Source: a virus
Reading direction: 5' to 3' (one strand)
IMG/VR virus record: IMGVR_UViG_3300009285_003368
Location: 1-27,930 of that record
Length of the DNA: 27,930 nucleotides
The notes under the pieces are model-generated. The model did not search any database and had not been told where the DNA came from. It saw nothing but the letters and a program-made list of their open reading frames with translations. Positions 1 to 6,175 of the stretch are shown piece after piece. Each line of letters opens with the position of its first letter. Position 1 is the first letter of the stretch. The translations under genes were made by a program, and so were the position numbers.

Positions 1-1
1 C

Positions 2-118
2 GGCTACGGCTACGGCGACGGCTCCGGCGACGGCTCCGGCTACGGCTACGGCTACGGCGACGGCTCCGGCGACGGCTCCGGCAACGGCTACGGCTACGGC
101 TACGGCTACGGCTACGGC
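2..118. repeat. GC-rich minisatellite of ggctac / ggcgacggctcc units
   Basis: The DNA is built from 6-base units ggcNNc (ggctac, ggcgac, ggctcc, one ggcaac). A 36-base stretch at 5-40 recurs perfectly at 47-82, offset by 42 bases, and the end (86-118) is six ggctac-type units. The period is a multiple of three, so expansion or contraction keeps the reading frame. The contig beginning inside such a repeat suggests that an assembly broke here. Confidence 0.9.
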
Positions 119-121
119 TAA
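2..121 (+). CDS. Gly-Xaa repeat protein, C-terminal end (partial)
   Basis: An open frame enters from the left edge and stops at taa 119-121. The 39 visible residues alternate strictly between Gly and Tyr, Asp, Ser or Asn, so every second residue is glycine. The pattern is two blocks of GYGYGDGSGDGSG type followed by a pure GY tail. Such Gly-Tyr/Asp/Ser tails are low-complexity and flexible and often end phage or secreted proteins; no function can be assigned from them. All glycines use ggc and all tyrosines tac, which points to recent expansion of a short DNA repeat rather than selection on the protein alone. The next gene starts 2 bases after the stop. The N-terminal part, which would identify the protein, lies outside the window. 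The frame is convincing because the repeat is uninterrupted and ends in a clean stop, but a noncoding minisatellite cannot be fully excluded. Confidence 0.6.
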   Translation, partial: GYGYGDGSGDGSGYGYGYGDGSGDGSGNGYGYGYGYGYG

Positions 122-123
122 AT

Positions 124-333
124 ATGCCTTCAAGGACCCTTACAGTAATACAATTACTTTCCTGGCGAGAACAAGGAAGAACTCCCAGTACACGTACAAC
201 ACTATTTAATGCCGAATGGGAGTCACTCTGTGATTATGCTATCTTAGCAATTGAACAAACAGAAGAGCTTACAGAGCTAAGAAACAAAGTAGAGAGGCTT
301 GAATATGAGCTTCTCTCAAAAGGCTCTACCTAA
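124..333 (+). CDS. small hypothetical protein with C-terminal coiled coil
   Basis: A 69-residue protein that I do not recognise. The C-terminal third (about residues 42-66) is rich in Glu, Lys and Leu with heptad-like spacing (ELTELRNKVERLEYELL), so a short coiled coil and oligomerisation are likely. There are no cysteines forming a zinc site and no membrane segment. The ATG lies 2 bases after the stop of the repeat protein and has no clear Shine-Dalgarno sequence, which suggests reinitiation. Base composition is clearly more AT-rich than the neighbours (many aca, tta and aat codons), a sign of separate origin. A hairpin at 355-375 follows the gene. Confidence 0.6.
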   Translation: MPSRTLTVIQLLSWREQGRTPSTRTTLFNAEWESLCDYAILAIEQTEELTELRNKVERLEYELLSKGST

Positions 334-354
334 GCAACAAGCTAGTCTGCATCT

Positions 355-375
355 AAGCCCGCCATGAGCGGGCTT
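355..375 (+). terminator. probable intrinsic terminator hairpin
   Basis: The 8-base stem aagcccgc (355-362) pairs perfectly with gcgggctt (368-375) around the loop catga. It sits just after the gene ending at 333. Only a short T run (three T, 374-376) follows, so termination may be partial. The rest of the 334-515 gap shows no convincing gene. Confidence 0.5.
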
Positions 376-515
376 TGGCAGTAGGAGATCCCCTCTTTCT
401 CCGAGTCCCGGGCGATTGAGCCTCTACTGGGGCGGGTATGCGGCAGGCGGAGCACGCGGCTGAAAGATGCCGGGCTCCGCCAGCAACCTTCACCGAGGCT
501 CGATTGGAGGCTCTT

Positions 516-680
516 ATGAAACGAACATCTCACCTGTATATAAAAGGCGACGGGCGCATAGATAGGCTCCCGGAAACAGAACTGCCGGAGAACGAACTCT
601 GGTGGTTGCTGGCGGCAATCTTCGCCGTCGGCTTCATCTCCGGCATCGTGGCCGGCGTGCTTGCGATGGTGGAGCTATGA
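516..680 (+). CDS. small single-span membrane protein
   Basis: A 54-residue protein with a charged N-terminal half and one clear transmembrane helix at about residues 29-51 (LWWLLAAIFAVGFISGIVAGVLAM). By the positive-inside rule the basic N-terminus (KRTSHLYIKGDGR) should be cytoplasmic. The start at 516 is chosen over an upstream in-frame ATG at 438 because it is preceded by ggagg (506-510) at 5-base spacing, and because the extra 26 residues are low-quality sequence. The stop overlaps the next ATG by 4 bases, so the two are translationally coupled. No family is recognised; small phage membrane peptides of this sort can be superinfection-exclusion or host-interaction factors, but nothing here proves that. 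Confidence 0.6.
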   Translation: MKRTSHLYIKGDGRIDRLPETELPENELWWLLAAIFAVGFISGIVAGVLAMVEL

Positions 681-904
681 GCATCCTTCGCTGTACTAAG
701 TGTGACGCCGCTGTGGATACAGACTTCTACAGCGAGGGCCACACAGACGACGCCGGCGACTACATCTGCGCAGAATGTGTCGCAGACGGGCTGGATACAG
801 ACGCCGACTACGACCGTCAGGACGCAGAGGCTCGCGGGGAGGAAAATGAAGACGAGCGGCTGGACTGTCCACGGCACGGTCAGGCGGATAGAAAGAGGCC
901 GTAA
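677..904 (+). CDS. small acidic zinc-ribbon-like protein
   Basis: A 75-residue, very acidic protein. It has an N-terminal CTKC (residues 6-9) and a second CAEC at about residues 32-35, the spacing of a small zinc ribbon. The tail is dominated by Asp and Glu, with an isolated Cys-Pro-Arg-His near the end. Such proteins may bind nucleic acid or a host protein; no specific family is recognised. The ATG overlaps the upstream stop by 4 bases (ATGA). A promoter-like sequence follows the gene at 930-959. Confidence 0.6.
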   Translation: MSILRCTKCDAAVDTDFYSEGHTDDAGDYICAECVADGLDTDADYDRQDAEARGEENEDERLDCPRHGQADRKRP

Positions 905-929
905 TCTGGGGAACTTTATTCTCAGGCTG

Positions 930-959
930 TTGTCAAATCAATCATGCGCGGGTTATGAT
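930..959 (+). promoter_or_regulatory. candidate sigma70-type promoter
   Basis: In one of the few gaps of the rightward operon, ttgtca (930-935) and tatgat (954-959) match the -35 and -10 consensus at 5 of 6 positions each, with an 18-base spacer. The next gene starts at 991 behind ggagg (983-987). The position fits an internal promoter driving the genes from 991 onward. Confidence 0.45.
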
Positions 960-990
960 CCCATAACGGACGCGCTTTTCTGGAGGCTCT

Positions 991-1155
991 ATGTCACTCA
1001 AGCCACACATTCGCTACATCAAGGTTCCGCTCACCTTCGAACTTCCCAATCGAAACTGGATCAAAGGCGAAAATGGCCTGTGGTCCAGCATTGAATGGAC
1101 GCAGGCGGAGAGAAAGGTCGCCGAGGCAGCACGGTACAAGTGGAGGCGAGCATGA
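991..1155 (+). CDS. small hypothetical protein
   Basis: A 54-residue basic protein beginning MSLKPHIRYIKVPLTF and ending in a Lys/Arg-rich helix (AERKVAEAARYKWRRA). It has four tryptophans and no cysteine. The start is supported by ggagg with 5-base spacing, as part of tggaggctct directly before the ATG, nearly identical to the leader before 516. The stop overlaps the next ATG by 4 bases. It is short but its ribosome-binding site and coupling make it convincing. Function unknown. Confidence 0.6.
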   Translation: MSLKPHIRYIKVPLTFELPNRNWIKGENGLWSSIEWTQAERKVAEAARYKWRRA

Positions 1156-1742
1156 TCGAACTCGACGACATCTGGCGGGAAGCCAAGGCCCACATCCTGG
1201 TCGAGCGGAAGGCGAAGGCCGCCGCTCAGCTTCGTAAGACCGCCGAACCGGAGAAGGCCTCCACCCAGGCGCTGTTCCTCGACGTAAAAAACTGGACGCG
1301 GACAAGGGGCATTGCACTGATTCATGAGGAGACTGAAACGCTCCTCGGCAATTTCAGCGAGTACGTCCACAACTCTGTGGCAGAATGTCGCAAGCTGATC
1401 CGGGAGGAGACTCCTATTGCTGTCTCCGCCAGCGAGCGTGTAGCAGGCAGCTGGTGGCTCGGAGAGGCTCGCCGCCCGGAGCCAAAGCAGGTCTGGCACG
1501 AGCAGCGACCCTGCATTATCCACTTGCACCTTGACAAGCTTTTCGTTCACTCTCCTATCTGTGAGCTGACCGTGCACCTAAGCTACGGCGGGATTGCTCG
1601 CGTAGAGCTGACGCTGGATACGCAGTTCGCCGCCGAGGAGGGTCACGGAGAGCAGCTACTCTTCCTGCCCGCAGGCACAAACGTGTTGGAGGTTATGTCG
1701 CTCGACAGCAAGCTGGCGGTAAGAAAAGAGCTAGGGATATGA
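1152..1742 (+). CDS. hypothetical protein
   Basis: A 196-residue protein that I do not recognise. The N-terminal half (about 1-90) is strongly helical and charged (IWREAKAHILVERKAKAAAQLRK), and the C-terminal half (about 110-190) alternates hydrophobic residues as in beta strands, with short His-rich strands such as IIHLHLDKLF and ELTVHLSYGG. No signal peptide, membrane helix or cysteine cluster is seen. The start at 1152 is chosen over an in-frame ATG at 1095 because ggagg (1142-1146) precedes it at 5 bases and it overlaps the upstream stop by 4 bases. Its own stop overlaps the lipoprotein gene at 1739 in the same way, so it belongs to the early operon. Confidence 0.65.
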   Translation: MIELDDIWREAKAHILVERKAKAAAQLRKTAEPEKASTQALFLDVKNWTRTRGIALIHEETETLLGNFSEYVHNSVAECRKLIREETPIAVSASERVAGSWWLGEARRPEPKQVWHEQRPCIIHLHLDKLFVHSPICELTVHLSYGGIARVELTLDTQFAAEEGHGEQLLFLPAGTNVLEVMSLDSKLAVRKELGI

Positions 1743-2056
1743 GACGCCCACTTCTCGCCGCTGCCCTTTTGTCCTCTTGCGCCACTTTCTCGCCCGGCGA
1801 GTATTGGCAGCGCAGCACTGCCCCACTCCCTCCTCCCCGCGTGGAGTATCAAGACAAAGTGGTCTGTCAAGGTCGCGAGGCTTGGGGCTGCGCTGACTAC
1901 GCCGCCAGCACAATCCGCATCAGTCGGGCGGCCCCTTTCCAGTTATGGCGCTGCATTGAGGAGCACGAACAGACCCATTTCAAGGGATACACGCATCCAG
2001 CCAACGCAGGTCTCGCCGGCGTCTGGTGTAACCTGACGGAATTCCAGCCGCTATGA
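1739..2056 (+). CDS. lipoprotein with HExxH putative metallopeptidase motif
   Basis: A 105-residue protein with an N-terminal lipobox: MRRPLLAAALLSSC gives Leu-Ser-Ser-Cys with Cys14 as the lipidated residue, so it is probably anchored to the periplasmic side of a Gram-negative membrane. At residues 76-80 it has HEQTH, the zincin HExxH signature, preceded by IEE in a predicted helix and followed by FKGYTHP, whose His could supply a third zinc ligand. Four further cysteines (43, 51, 72, 97) could form disulfides. The protein is much shorter than classical zincins, so it may be a minimal peptidase or only a metal binder. It overlaps its neighbours by 4 bases on both sides. Its place among early genes rather than with the lysis genes argues for a role in envelope modification or exclusion, but that is inference. 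Confidence 0.65.
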   Translation: MRRPLLAAALLSSCATFSPGEYWQRSTAPLPPPRVEYQDKVVCQGREAWGCADYAASTIRISRAAPFQLWRCIEEHEQTHFKGYTHPANAGLAGVWCNLTEFQPL

Positions 2057-2202
2057 CCTTTAACGAACACTCCCCCGAAGTTCTCGAAGCGATTCGCTGC
2101 CTTTACCACAAGGCCGTCGGCGGCTCGATCTCCGCCGCCTTGCTAGAAGCAATCCGCTTCGGCTACGAGCTGGCCAAGCGGGAACAGGAGCCGATTCAAT
2201 GA
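2053..2202 (+). CDS. small hypothetical protein
   Basis: A 49-residue helical protein (MTFNEHSPEVLEAIRCLYHK and on), amphipathic throughout, ending in a charged tail. It overlaps the preceding lipoprotein stop and the next start by 4 bases each (ATGA at both junctions), which is the main support for it being translated. No motif is recognised. Confidence 0.55.
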   Translation: MTFNEHSPEVLEAIRCLYHKAVGGSISAALLEAIRFGYELAKREQEPIQ

Positions 2203-2384
2203 TCCTCCTCCGCGCGACCAACGAGTCTGTCGGTGCAGAGGACTGCACCGAGGTCTCCTTCGCCGGCGAGGACGAAGAGACTCTCGCCCAAATCCTAGCC
2301 GCGACACTGGTGCGGCTCAGCTGGACAGTTGAACTGGCCCAAGATGGAGAAGACTTCTCCGTGCTTGGGGAAAAGGAGGAATGA
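2199..2384 (+). CDS. small acidic hypothetical protein
   Basis: A 61-residue acidic protein with a beta-strand-like start (MILLRATNESV), a helix around TLAQILAATLVRL and an acidic end. No cysteine pair or membrane segment. It is coupled to both neighbours by overlapping stop and start codons. Function unknown. Confidence 0.55.
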   Translation: MILLRATNESVGAEDCTEVSFAGEDEETLAQILAATLVRLSWTVELAQDGEDFSVLGEKEE

Positions 2385-2668
2385 TGAGTCGCCGGCCTAA
2401 TATCGTTCCATCAGTCATGCTGAACCTCGCCCTTCCTCAACCGGTTCACACTCAGCTTACCTTGCACCTGTTCAGCGAGCTCGAAGGCCGCGTGCCACTA
2501 GGCGCTTACCAACGTTTCTTCAGCGAGCGCATCAATGAGTTCTTCCGGCATCGTCGGCTGGATCTCGCGCCCTGGGCCAACACGGACCCGGGTGCTTTTA
2601 TGGTGAGTGGATCGCCGGAGACCCTTAAGGTACTCGAACGTACGTTGAAAGGAGAATTGCCGACATGA
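2384..2668 (+). CDS. hypothetical protein
   Basis: A 94-residue protein (95 if the adjacent ATG at 2381 is used) that I do not recognise. It has hydrophobic beta-like stretches (VMLNLALPQPVHTQLTLHLF), then an Arg-rich helix with FFRHRRLDLAPW, and a C-terminal segment ending in ERTLKGELPT. The start at 2384 is preferred because aaggagg (2373-2379) then lies 4 bases upstream; the ATG at 2381 would be too close to it. The stop overlaps the next start by 4 bases. Confidence 0.6.
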   Translation: MSRRPNIVPSVMLNLALPQPVHTQLTLHLFSELEGRVPLGAYQRFFSERINEFFRHRRLDLAPWANTDPGAFMVSGSPETLKVLERTLKGELPT

Positions 2669-2859
2669 AACTGAAATTCACGATCGAAGTTGAGGTTAGA
2701 ATCTACAGCGAGGAAGAACTCGTTAACTACTACCAGGCCACCACGTTAGAGGAAGCTGTCGAGCATCAGCAAGCGTGGTGCGACGACGGAAGCTGTGATA
2801 TCGCAGAGCTAGTCTGCAACGCCGAGGAGATTAACGTGACGGTAGAGGGCATAAAATGA
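2665..2859 (+). CDS. small acidic hypothetical protein
   Basis: A 64-residue acidic protein. The opening strand (MKLKFTIEVEVRIYSEEEL) is followed by a helix (TLEEAVEHQQAW) and a strand near the end (EINVTVEGI), giving a probable compact alpha/beta fold. Three Cys (in CDDGSC and VCNAE) are present but not in a typical zinc ribbon. An aaggag sequence lies about 10 bases upstream; start and stop overlap the neighbours by 4 bases. It resembles small conserved phage proteins of unknown function. Confidence 0.6.
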   Translation: MKLKFTIEVEVRIYSEEELVNYYQATTLEEAVEHQQAWCDDGSCDIAELVCNAEEINVTVEGIK

Positions 2860-3077
2860 CCTCCCCCGTTTCCCTTGAGTTACAGCAAAAGATCGCCACT
2901 TGGCGAATGCGGGCGAACGAGGGCACACTGACGCTGGAAGAGATGCGCGAGGCAGTCTTGGTCCTGCGCGCAGGTCGCGTAAATGCTCAGAACGCTTCGG
3001 CGGCGAGCAAGAGGAAAAAGGCTGTCGCGGAGATTCCTTCGGCGGCGGACATGCTTAGCGACCTAGAAAACATGTAA
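2856..3077 (+). CDS. conserved phage-type helical protein
   Basis: A 73-residue protein beginning with LQQKIATWRMRANEGTLTL followed by EEMREAVLVLRAGR and a basic patch (SKRKKA), then a helical tail. This arrangement is familiar from small uncharacterised proteins of proteobacterial podoviruses, a recollection rather than a search result. Two amphipathic helices and the basic patch make nucleic-acid or protein binding plausible. The start overlaps the upstream stop by 4 bases. A tiny membrane peptide gene follows at 3079. Confidence 0.6.
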   Translation: MTSPVSLELQQKIATWRMRANEGTLTLEEMREAVLVLRAGRVNAQNASAASKRKKAVAEIPSAADMLSDLENM

Positions 3078-3078
3078 C

Positions 3079-3144
3079 ATGACCGCAGTCGTTGCGGTCG
3101 TAGTCGTACTCCTGGCCATTCTGGTCTGGGAGACACTGAGATAG
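3079..3144 (+). CDS. micro-peptide, single membrane helix
   Basis: A 21-residue frame, MTAVVAVVVVLLAILVWETL plus Arg, consisting almost entirely of one hydrophobic helix. It sits 1 base after the stop of the preceding gene and 10 bases before the next start, filling what would otherwise be a gap. No strong Shine-Dalgarno is seen (upstream is gaaaacatgtaac), so reinitiation would be needed. Its composition is very unlike random sequence, and small transmembrane peptides are common in phage operons, but there is no direct proof of translation. A gaccgca/tgcggtc hairpin (3081-3099) lies inside it. Confidence 0.4.
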   Translation: MTAVVAVVVVLLAILVWETLR

Positions 3145-3154
3145 GAGGCTTGAG

Positions 3155-3433
3155 ATGGAAAAGACTGTTTATATTACTTCGCACTGGAGCAGCTACAGTA
3201 AAGAGTTTCAGTATAGTGTTCAAGGTTACGCACCTTCCCCCGAAGGTGAATTTGTGCTTGTGGAAGAGCGCGTGCTTCACTTTGAAACGCCCAACGATAT
3301 AGAGCTACGCGTGCAGGTAGCTGCCGCTTTGCGCCGGAAGAAAACCAAGGTCCTTGCCGACGCGCACGTCGAGGTAAAAGAGATCGAAGAGCGAATTCAA
3401 GAGCTGCTCGCGCTTGAGGATAAATCAAAATGA
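3155..3433 (+). CDS. conserved phage hypothetical protein
   Basis: A 92-residue protein. Residues 1-45 look like a beta sheet with aromatic residues (VYITSHWSSYSKEFQYSVQG then FVLVEERVLHF), and residues 50-90 form a long charged helix with heptad character (VEVKEIEERIQELLALE). The layout resembles small conserved proteins in early regions of podoviruses, but I cannot name a family. The ATG is preceded by taggagg (3142-3148). The stop overlaps the nuclease gene by 4 bases, so it is co-translated with it and could belong to the same process. Confidence 0.6.
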   Translation: MEKTVYITSHWSSYSKEFQYSVQGYAPSPEGEFVLVEERVLHFETPNDIELRVQVAAALRRKKTKVLADAHVEVKEIEERIQELLALEDKSK

Positions 3434-5265
3434 AGCCCTCTTTCCCAACCGTCCTCGACAGCACCATCATTGCTGCCGCCCGTTCCTGCTTGCAGAAAGC
3501 AAACCTTGAGTTCTTCGAGCATTGGAAACCTCGCGAGCCCTCTGTGCATCTCCACGCCGGCGCAGCTTATGCCGCCGGGATGGAAGCCGCTCGGACAGCT
3601 TTCTACCTTCAAGGCCACTCCGAAGCCGACTCGGTCGCCGCTGGCGTCCAAGCGCTACTTGTACACTACGGCGACTTCGAATGCCCGCCTGACTCTGCCA
3701 AGTCCCTCGAACGCACCGCAGGTGCCCTGGAGTTCTACTTCTCCCGTTATCGCCTCGGCGAGGACAAAGCGATCCCAATGACGCTCCCCGGCGGCAAGCG
3801 TGGGATTGAGTTCTCCTTCGTCGAGCCTCTCGACATCAACCACCCTGAAACAGGAGACCCTCTCCTGTACAGTGGCAGAATGGACATGCTCTGTGACTAT
3901 GAAAATATGCGTCTTGGCGAGGACGATAAGACAGCAAGTCAGCTTGGCGCTTCGTGGCCAAGGCAATGGGACTTGCGCAGTCAGTTTACCGGCTACTGTG
4001 TGCATCCTTCAACCGAAGTGCTAACAGAAGTAGGCTGGCGAGCAATCGCTGCCCTTCGAGAGGGCACCAAGATAGCTACCTGGAAAGACGGAGAAATACG
4101 CTTCGATTTGCCTAGTCAGCTAATAGAAATAGATTTCGCAGGAAACCTCACAGAATTTAACGGAAAGGTACACTTGCTCGCAACACCAGAACATCGACAA
4201 GTAGTGTTTGATCAATACAGCCAAACCTACAAAACATTCACGATAAACAAACTGCCGAGAAACAGCGGAGCTTTACGCTTTGTATCGGCTGGAATAAAAC
4301 GAGGAGGAGTAGACCTTGACAAAAACTTTATTCGCTTATTGGTAGCATTTCAAGCGGATGGGTACTGGAAAGGAACCGCAGCGCAATTCCATTTTCGGAA
4401 AGCGCGAAAGGTAGAAAGGTTACGAAGCATCCTCACCGAGCTTGAGATAGAATTCAAAGAGCGCGAAGAAGCCGACGGAACAGTTCGGGTGTACACTTAT
4501 ATGACAAGTGAAGTGTACATGCTCATGCTCTCTTTTTTAGGAAAGAAAAAAGAGTTCGACAACTGGCTACTTTCTTTGTCGCAGGCCTGTTTATCTACAT
4601 TCATAGAAGAACTTAAGTACTGGGACGGAACTGATTATGGAACAAAGAAGGCTCCATTGTACTTTACGACAAACCCAATAAATGCAGACTGGGTGCGAAC
4701 TGCTGCTGCTTTATGTGGAAGGCACACATCAATGCACGTTCAGCATGACACTCGAAGCAATTCAACTCAATACAGAGTTGTTCTGAACTATGACTGCAAG
4801 CATTCAGTTCATCTTACGCCTACAGAACAAATCCCCTACGTAGGAAAGGTATATTGTGTAACTGTTCCAGACAGCTATTTTTTAATTAGATCTGGAGGCA
4901 GAACGCTTATTACAGGGAACTGTTGGGGAGCAGCTCGCGCAGGTATCAAGCTTGATGGTTTCTTGGTACGAGGAGTTAGCATCCTCAAAACTAAGTATGA
5001 CACTTTGGAGGCGATCACTTACCGCCCAGAATGGCAGCTGGACCGCTGGTACGGCCAGCTAATGCGAGACATTAGGCGGATGATCGCGGCTTGGGAAGAA
5101 GGATACTTCGACTTCAACCTCGATCACGCCTGCACGGAGTATGGCGGATGTCCCTTCAAGGGAGTATGCCAAATGCGCGAGCCGGAGCAGCTCCTGCGAA
5201 TGCAATTCCAGCGCAGGAAGTGGAACCCAGTTACACGGATGGAAACACTTGTGGAGGAAACATGA
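3430..5265 (+). CDS. RecB/Cas4-like PD-(D/E)XK nuclease, intein-containing precursor
   Basis: A 611-residue precursor: N-extein residues 1-189, intein 190-497, C-extein 498-611; the spliced product would be 303 residues. The extein fits the RecB/Cas4-type PD-(D/E)XK family. Asp152 in GRMDML and Asp165-x-Lys167 in GEDDKTAS are the metal-binding residues, followed by the Q-x3-Y motif (Gln185, Tyr189). Cys20 plus a C-terminal Cys568, Cys574, Cys580 (C-x5-C-x5-C) suggest an iron-sulfur cluster as in Cas4 and AddB. The intein starts directly after Tyr189, so precursor activity should depend on splicing. The likely role is a 5'-3' or end-resecting exonuclease in phage recombination, with the Sak4-like ATPase (8220-9074) and SSB-like protein (9543-10022). 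Start and stop overlap the neighbours by 4 bases. Confidence in the nuclease fold is high; the exact polarity is unknown. Confidence 0.85.
   Translation: MKPSFPTVLDSTIIAAARSCLQKANLEFFEHWKPREPSVHLHAGAAYAAGMEAARTAFYLQGHSEADSVAAGVQALLVHYGDFECPPDSAKSLERTAGALEFYFSRYRLGEDKAIPMTLPGGKRGIEFSFVEPLDINHPETGDPLLYSGRMDMLCDYENMRLGEDDKTASQLGASWPRQWDLRSQFTGYCVHPSTEVLTEVGWRAIAALREGTKIATWKDGEIRFDLPSQLIEIDFAGNLTEFNGKVHLLATPEHRQVVFDQYSQTYKTFTINKLPRNSGALRFVSAGIKRGGVDLDKNFIRLLVAFQADGYWKGTAAQFHFRKARKVERLRSILTELEIEFKEREEADGTVRVYTYMTSEVYMLMLSFLGKKKEFDNWLLSLSQACLSTFIEELKYWDGTDYGTKKAPLYFTTNPINADWVRTAAALCGRHTSMHVQHDTRSNSTQYRVVLNYDCKHSVHLTPTEQIPYVGKVYCVTVPDSYFLIRSGGRTLITGNCWGAARAGIKLDGFLVRGVSILKTKYDTLEAITYRPEWQLDRWYGQLMRDIRRMIAAWEEGYFDFNLDHACTEYGGCPFKGVCQMREPEQLLRMQFQRRKWNPVTRMETLVEET
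3997..4920 (+). mobile_element. full-length intein with LAGLIDADG homing endonuclease
   Basis: Encodes precursor residues Cys190 to Asn497 (308 residues). Block A begins CVHPSTEVLTEVGW; block B has T-x-x-H (Thr252, His255 in LLATPEHRQVV); the end reads KVYCVTVPDSYF, then GGRTLITGN, with Cys498 as the +1 residue. The penultimate residue is Gly rather than His, a known but less common variant that can slow splicing. Between the splicing blocks are two LAGLIDADG-type motifs, LLVAFQADGY (303-312) and FIEELKYWDGT (391-401), with the catalytic Asp310 and Asp399 intact, so the homing endonuclease may be active. Codon use is visibly more AT-rich than the exteins (many aaa, tta, aca and gta codons), which points to separate origin and horizontal movement. 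Confidence 0.9.
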
Positions 5266-5897
5266 GCGACACACCAGAGATCGACAAGATCGTTTTCGAG
5301 GAGCGAGGACTGCCAGGATCACAGGTAGTTCACGTAGATGCAGCACGGCGACTTCAGCGGGAGGCTAACTCCCTTCGAGACGAGCTTGAAGAGGAAGTCG
5401 CCGCCGGCGTCCGACTCAAGCTCGCACTCGCGGACGCCGAAGAGCTACAAGCCAAGACAGCTCAGATGCTGGAGAAGCAGAAAATGTATTCTATCGCCCT
5501 CCAAAACATCATCGCCGCTTTGTGTTATGACAAGCCTCCTCCTAATGAGGCTGCCGCACCAGAGCAGACCAAGCTCGCCGCCGGCTTCCATAAACGCCAG
5601 CTTCAAGATGAAGCAAACCGAATCGCCGAGGCCGGCAGACAAGACCGCGCCCTTGCCGATGAGCGCCGTGTCAACAAGGAACACATCGACGCTTGGACAG
5701 AAAAGTTTGAGCGTCTTTCTGCCCTCTACAGCGAACTCGAAAAGCGCGCGAACACCGCGATGCAGCGTGCGGCGGAGATTGAGGCGTACACAGACGAGAT
5801 GGCAGCCCTGCTTCAGCAAAAGCACGCGCCAGAGCAAGCAGTCACAGCACTTGAAGCGTGGCAAGAGTTTCGGGTTAAAACTGCGAGCACAGAATGA
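5262..5897 (+). CDS. coiled-coil hypothetical protein
   Basis: A 211-residue protein dominated by charged heptads. Helices run at about 28-72 (AARRLQREANSLRDELEEEV onward), 110-150 and 150-190 (EKFERLSALYSELEKRANT). The N-terminus (SDTPEIDKIVFEERGLPGSQ) is short and non-coiled. No catalytic motif is seen. A rod-like structural or scaffold protein, or a partner of the nuclease, is possible. The start at 5262 is supported by ggagg (5253-5257) and the 4-base overlap with the nuclease stop; upstream in-frame sequence is an extension without support. The stop overlaps the next gene by 4 bases. Confidence 0.6.
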   Translation: MSDTPEIDKIVFEERGLPGSQVVHVDAARRLQREANSLRDELEEEVAAGVRLKLALADAEELQAKTAQMLEKQKMYSIALQNIIAALCYDKPPPNEAAAPEQTKLAAGFHKRQLQDEANRIAEAGRQDRALADERRVNKEHIDAWTEKFERLSALYSELEKRANTAMQRAAEIEAYTDEMAALLQQKHAPEQAVTALEAWQEFRVKTASTE

Positions 5898-6175
5898 CTC
5901 CCATTCAGCCGCTTCAAGTGATCCCTCGCAGTGAGCCTGTATCATACATCCTGCGGCACCTGATCCTGGGAACCGCGCTCGGCGTCACCGCGACAGCGGC
6001 GTTCATGTGGCCAGATCCTGACGCGAAAAGGATAGAGAGGATCATCGCGAGGATCGGCGACCACGTTTGCCAAGGGCGACTGGGGTTTGTAGCGATCACG
6101 AAACTTACTGATCGCCGCTTTCGGTTCGAGTGTGGGAGCGGGGTGGTGATTGAGCACGATATGGTGATAAGATGA
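5894..6175 (+). CDS. small membrane-anchored hypothetical protein
   Basis: A 93-residue protein with one hydrophobic segment at about residues 19-39 (YILRHLILGTALGVTATAAFMW), followed by a soluble domain of about 50 residues with beta-like strands (LGFVAITKLTDRRFRFECGS). Basic residues before the helix suggest a cytoplasmic N-terminus, leaving the C-terminal domain in the periplasm. Two cysteines (in HVCQG and FECGSG) could form a disulfide there. The gene overlaps its neighbours by 4 bases on both sides. No family recognised. Confidence 0.55.
   Translation: MTPIQPLQVIPRSEPVSYILRHLILGTALGVTATAAFMWPDPDAKRIERIIARIGDHVCQGRLGFVAITKLTDRRFRFECGSGVVIEHDMVIR

Noticed and set aside
2-118. Possible CRISPR array
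   Set aside because: The repeats are continuous 6-base units without unique spacers, and they form an open Gly-Xaa reading frame.
438-515. Upstream extension of the small membrane protein to an ATG at 438
   Set aside because: The ATG at 516 has ggagg at proper spacing, and the extra residues have no sign of conservation.
1014-1577. 187-residue frame on the minus strand
   Set aside because: It lies fully opposite the coupled genes at 991-1742, has no ribosome-binding site, and reads as Arg/Leu-rich antisense sequence.
3081-3099. gaccgca/tgcggtc hairpin as a terminator
   Set aside because: No T run follows and the operon continues directly; it lies inside the micro-peptide frame.
5338-5934. 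198-residue Ser/Arg-rich frame on the plus strand
   Set aside because: It overlaps the coiled-coil gene 5262-5897 in another frame and lacks a start signal; the coiled-coil frame has the ATGA coupling and ribosome-binding site.
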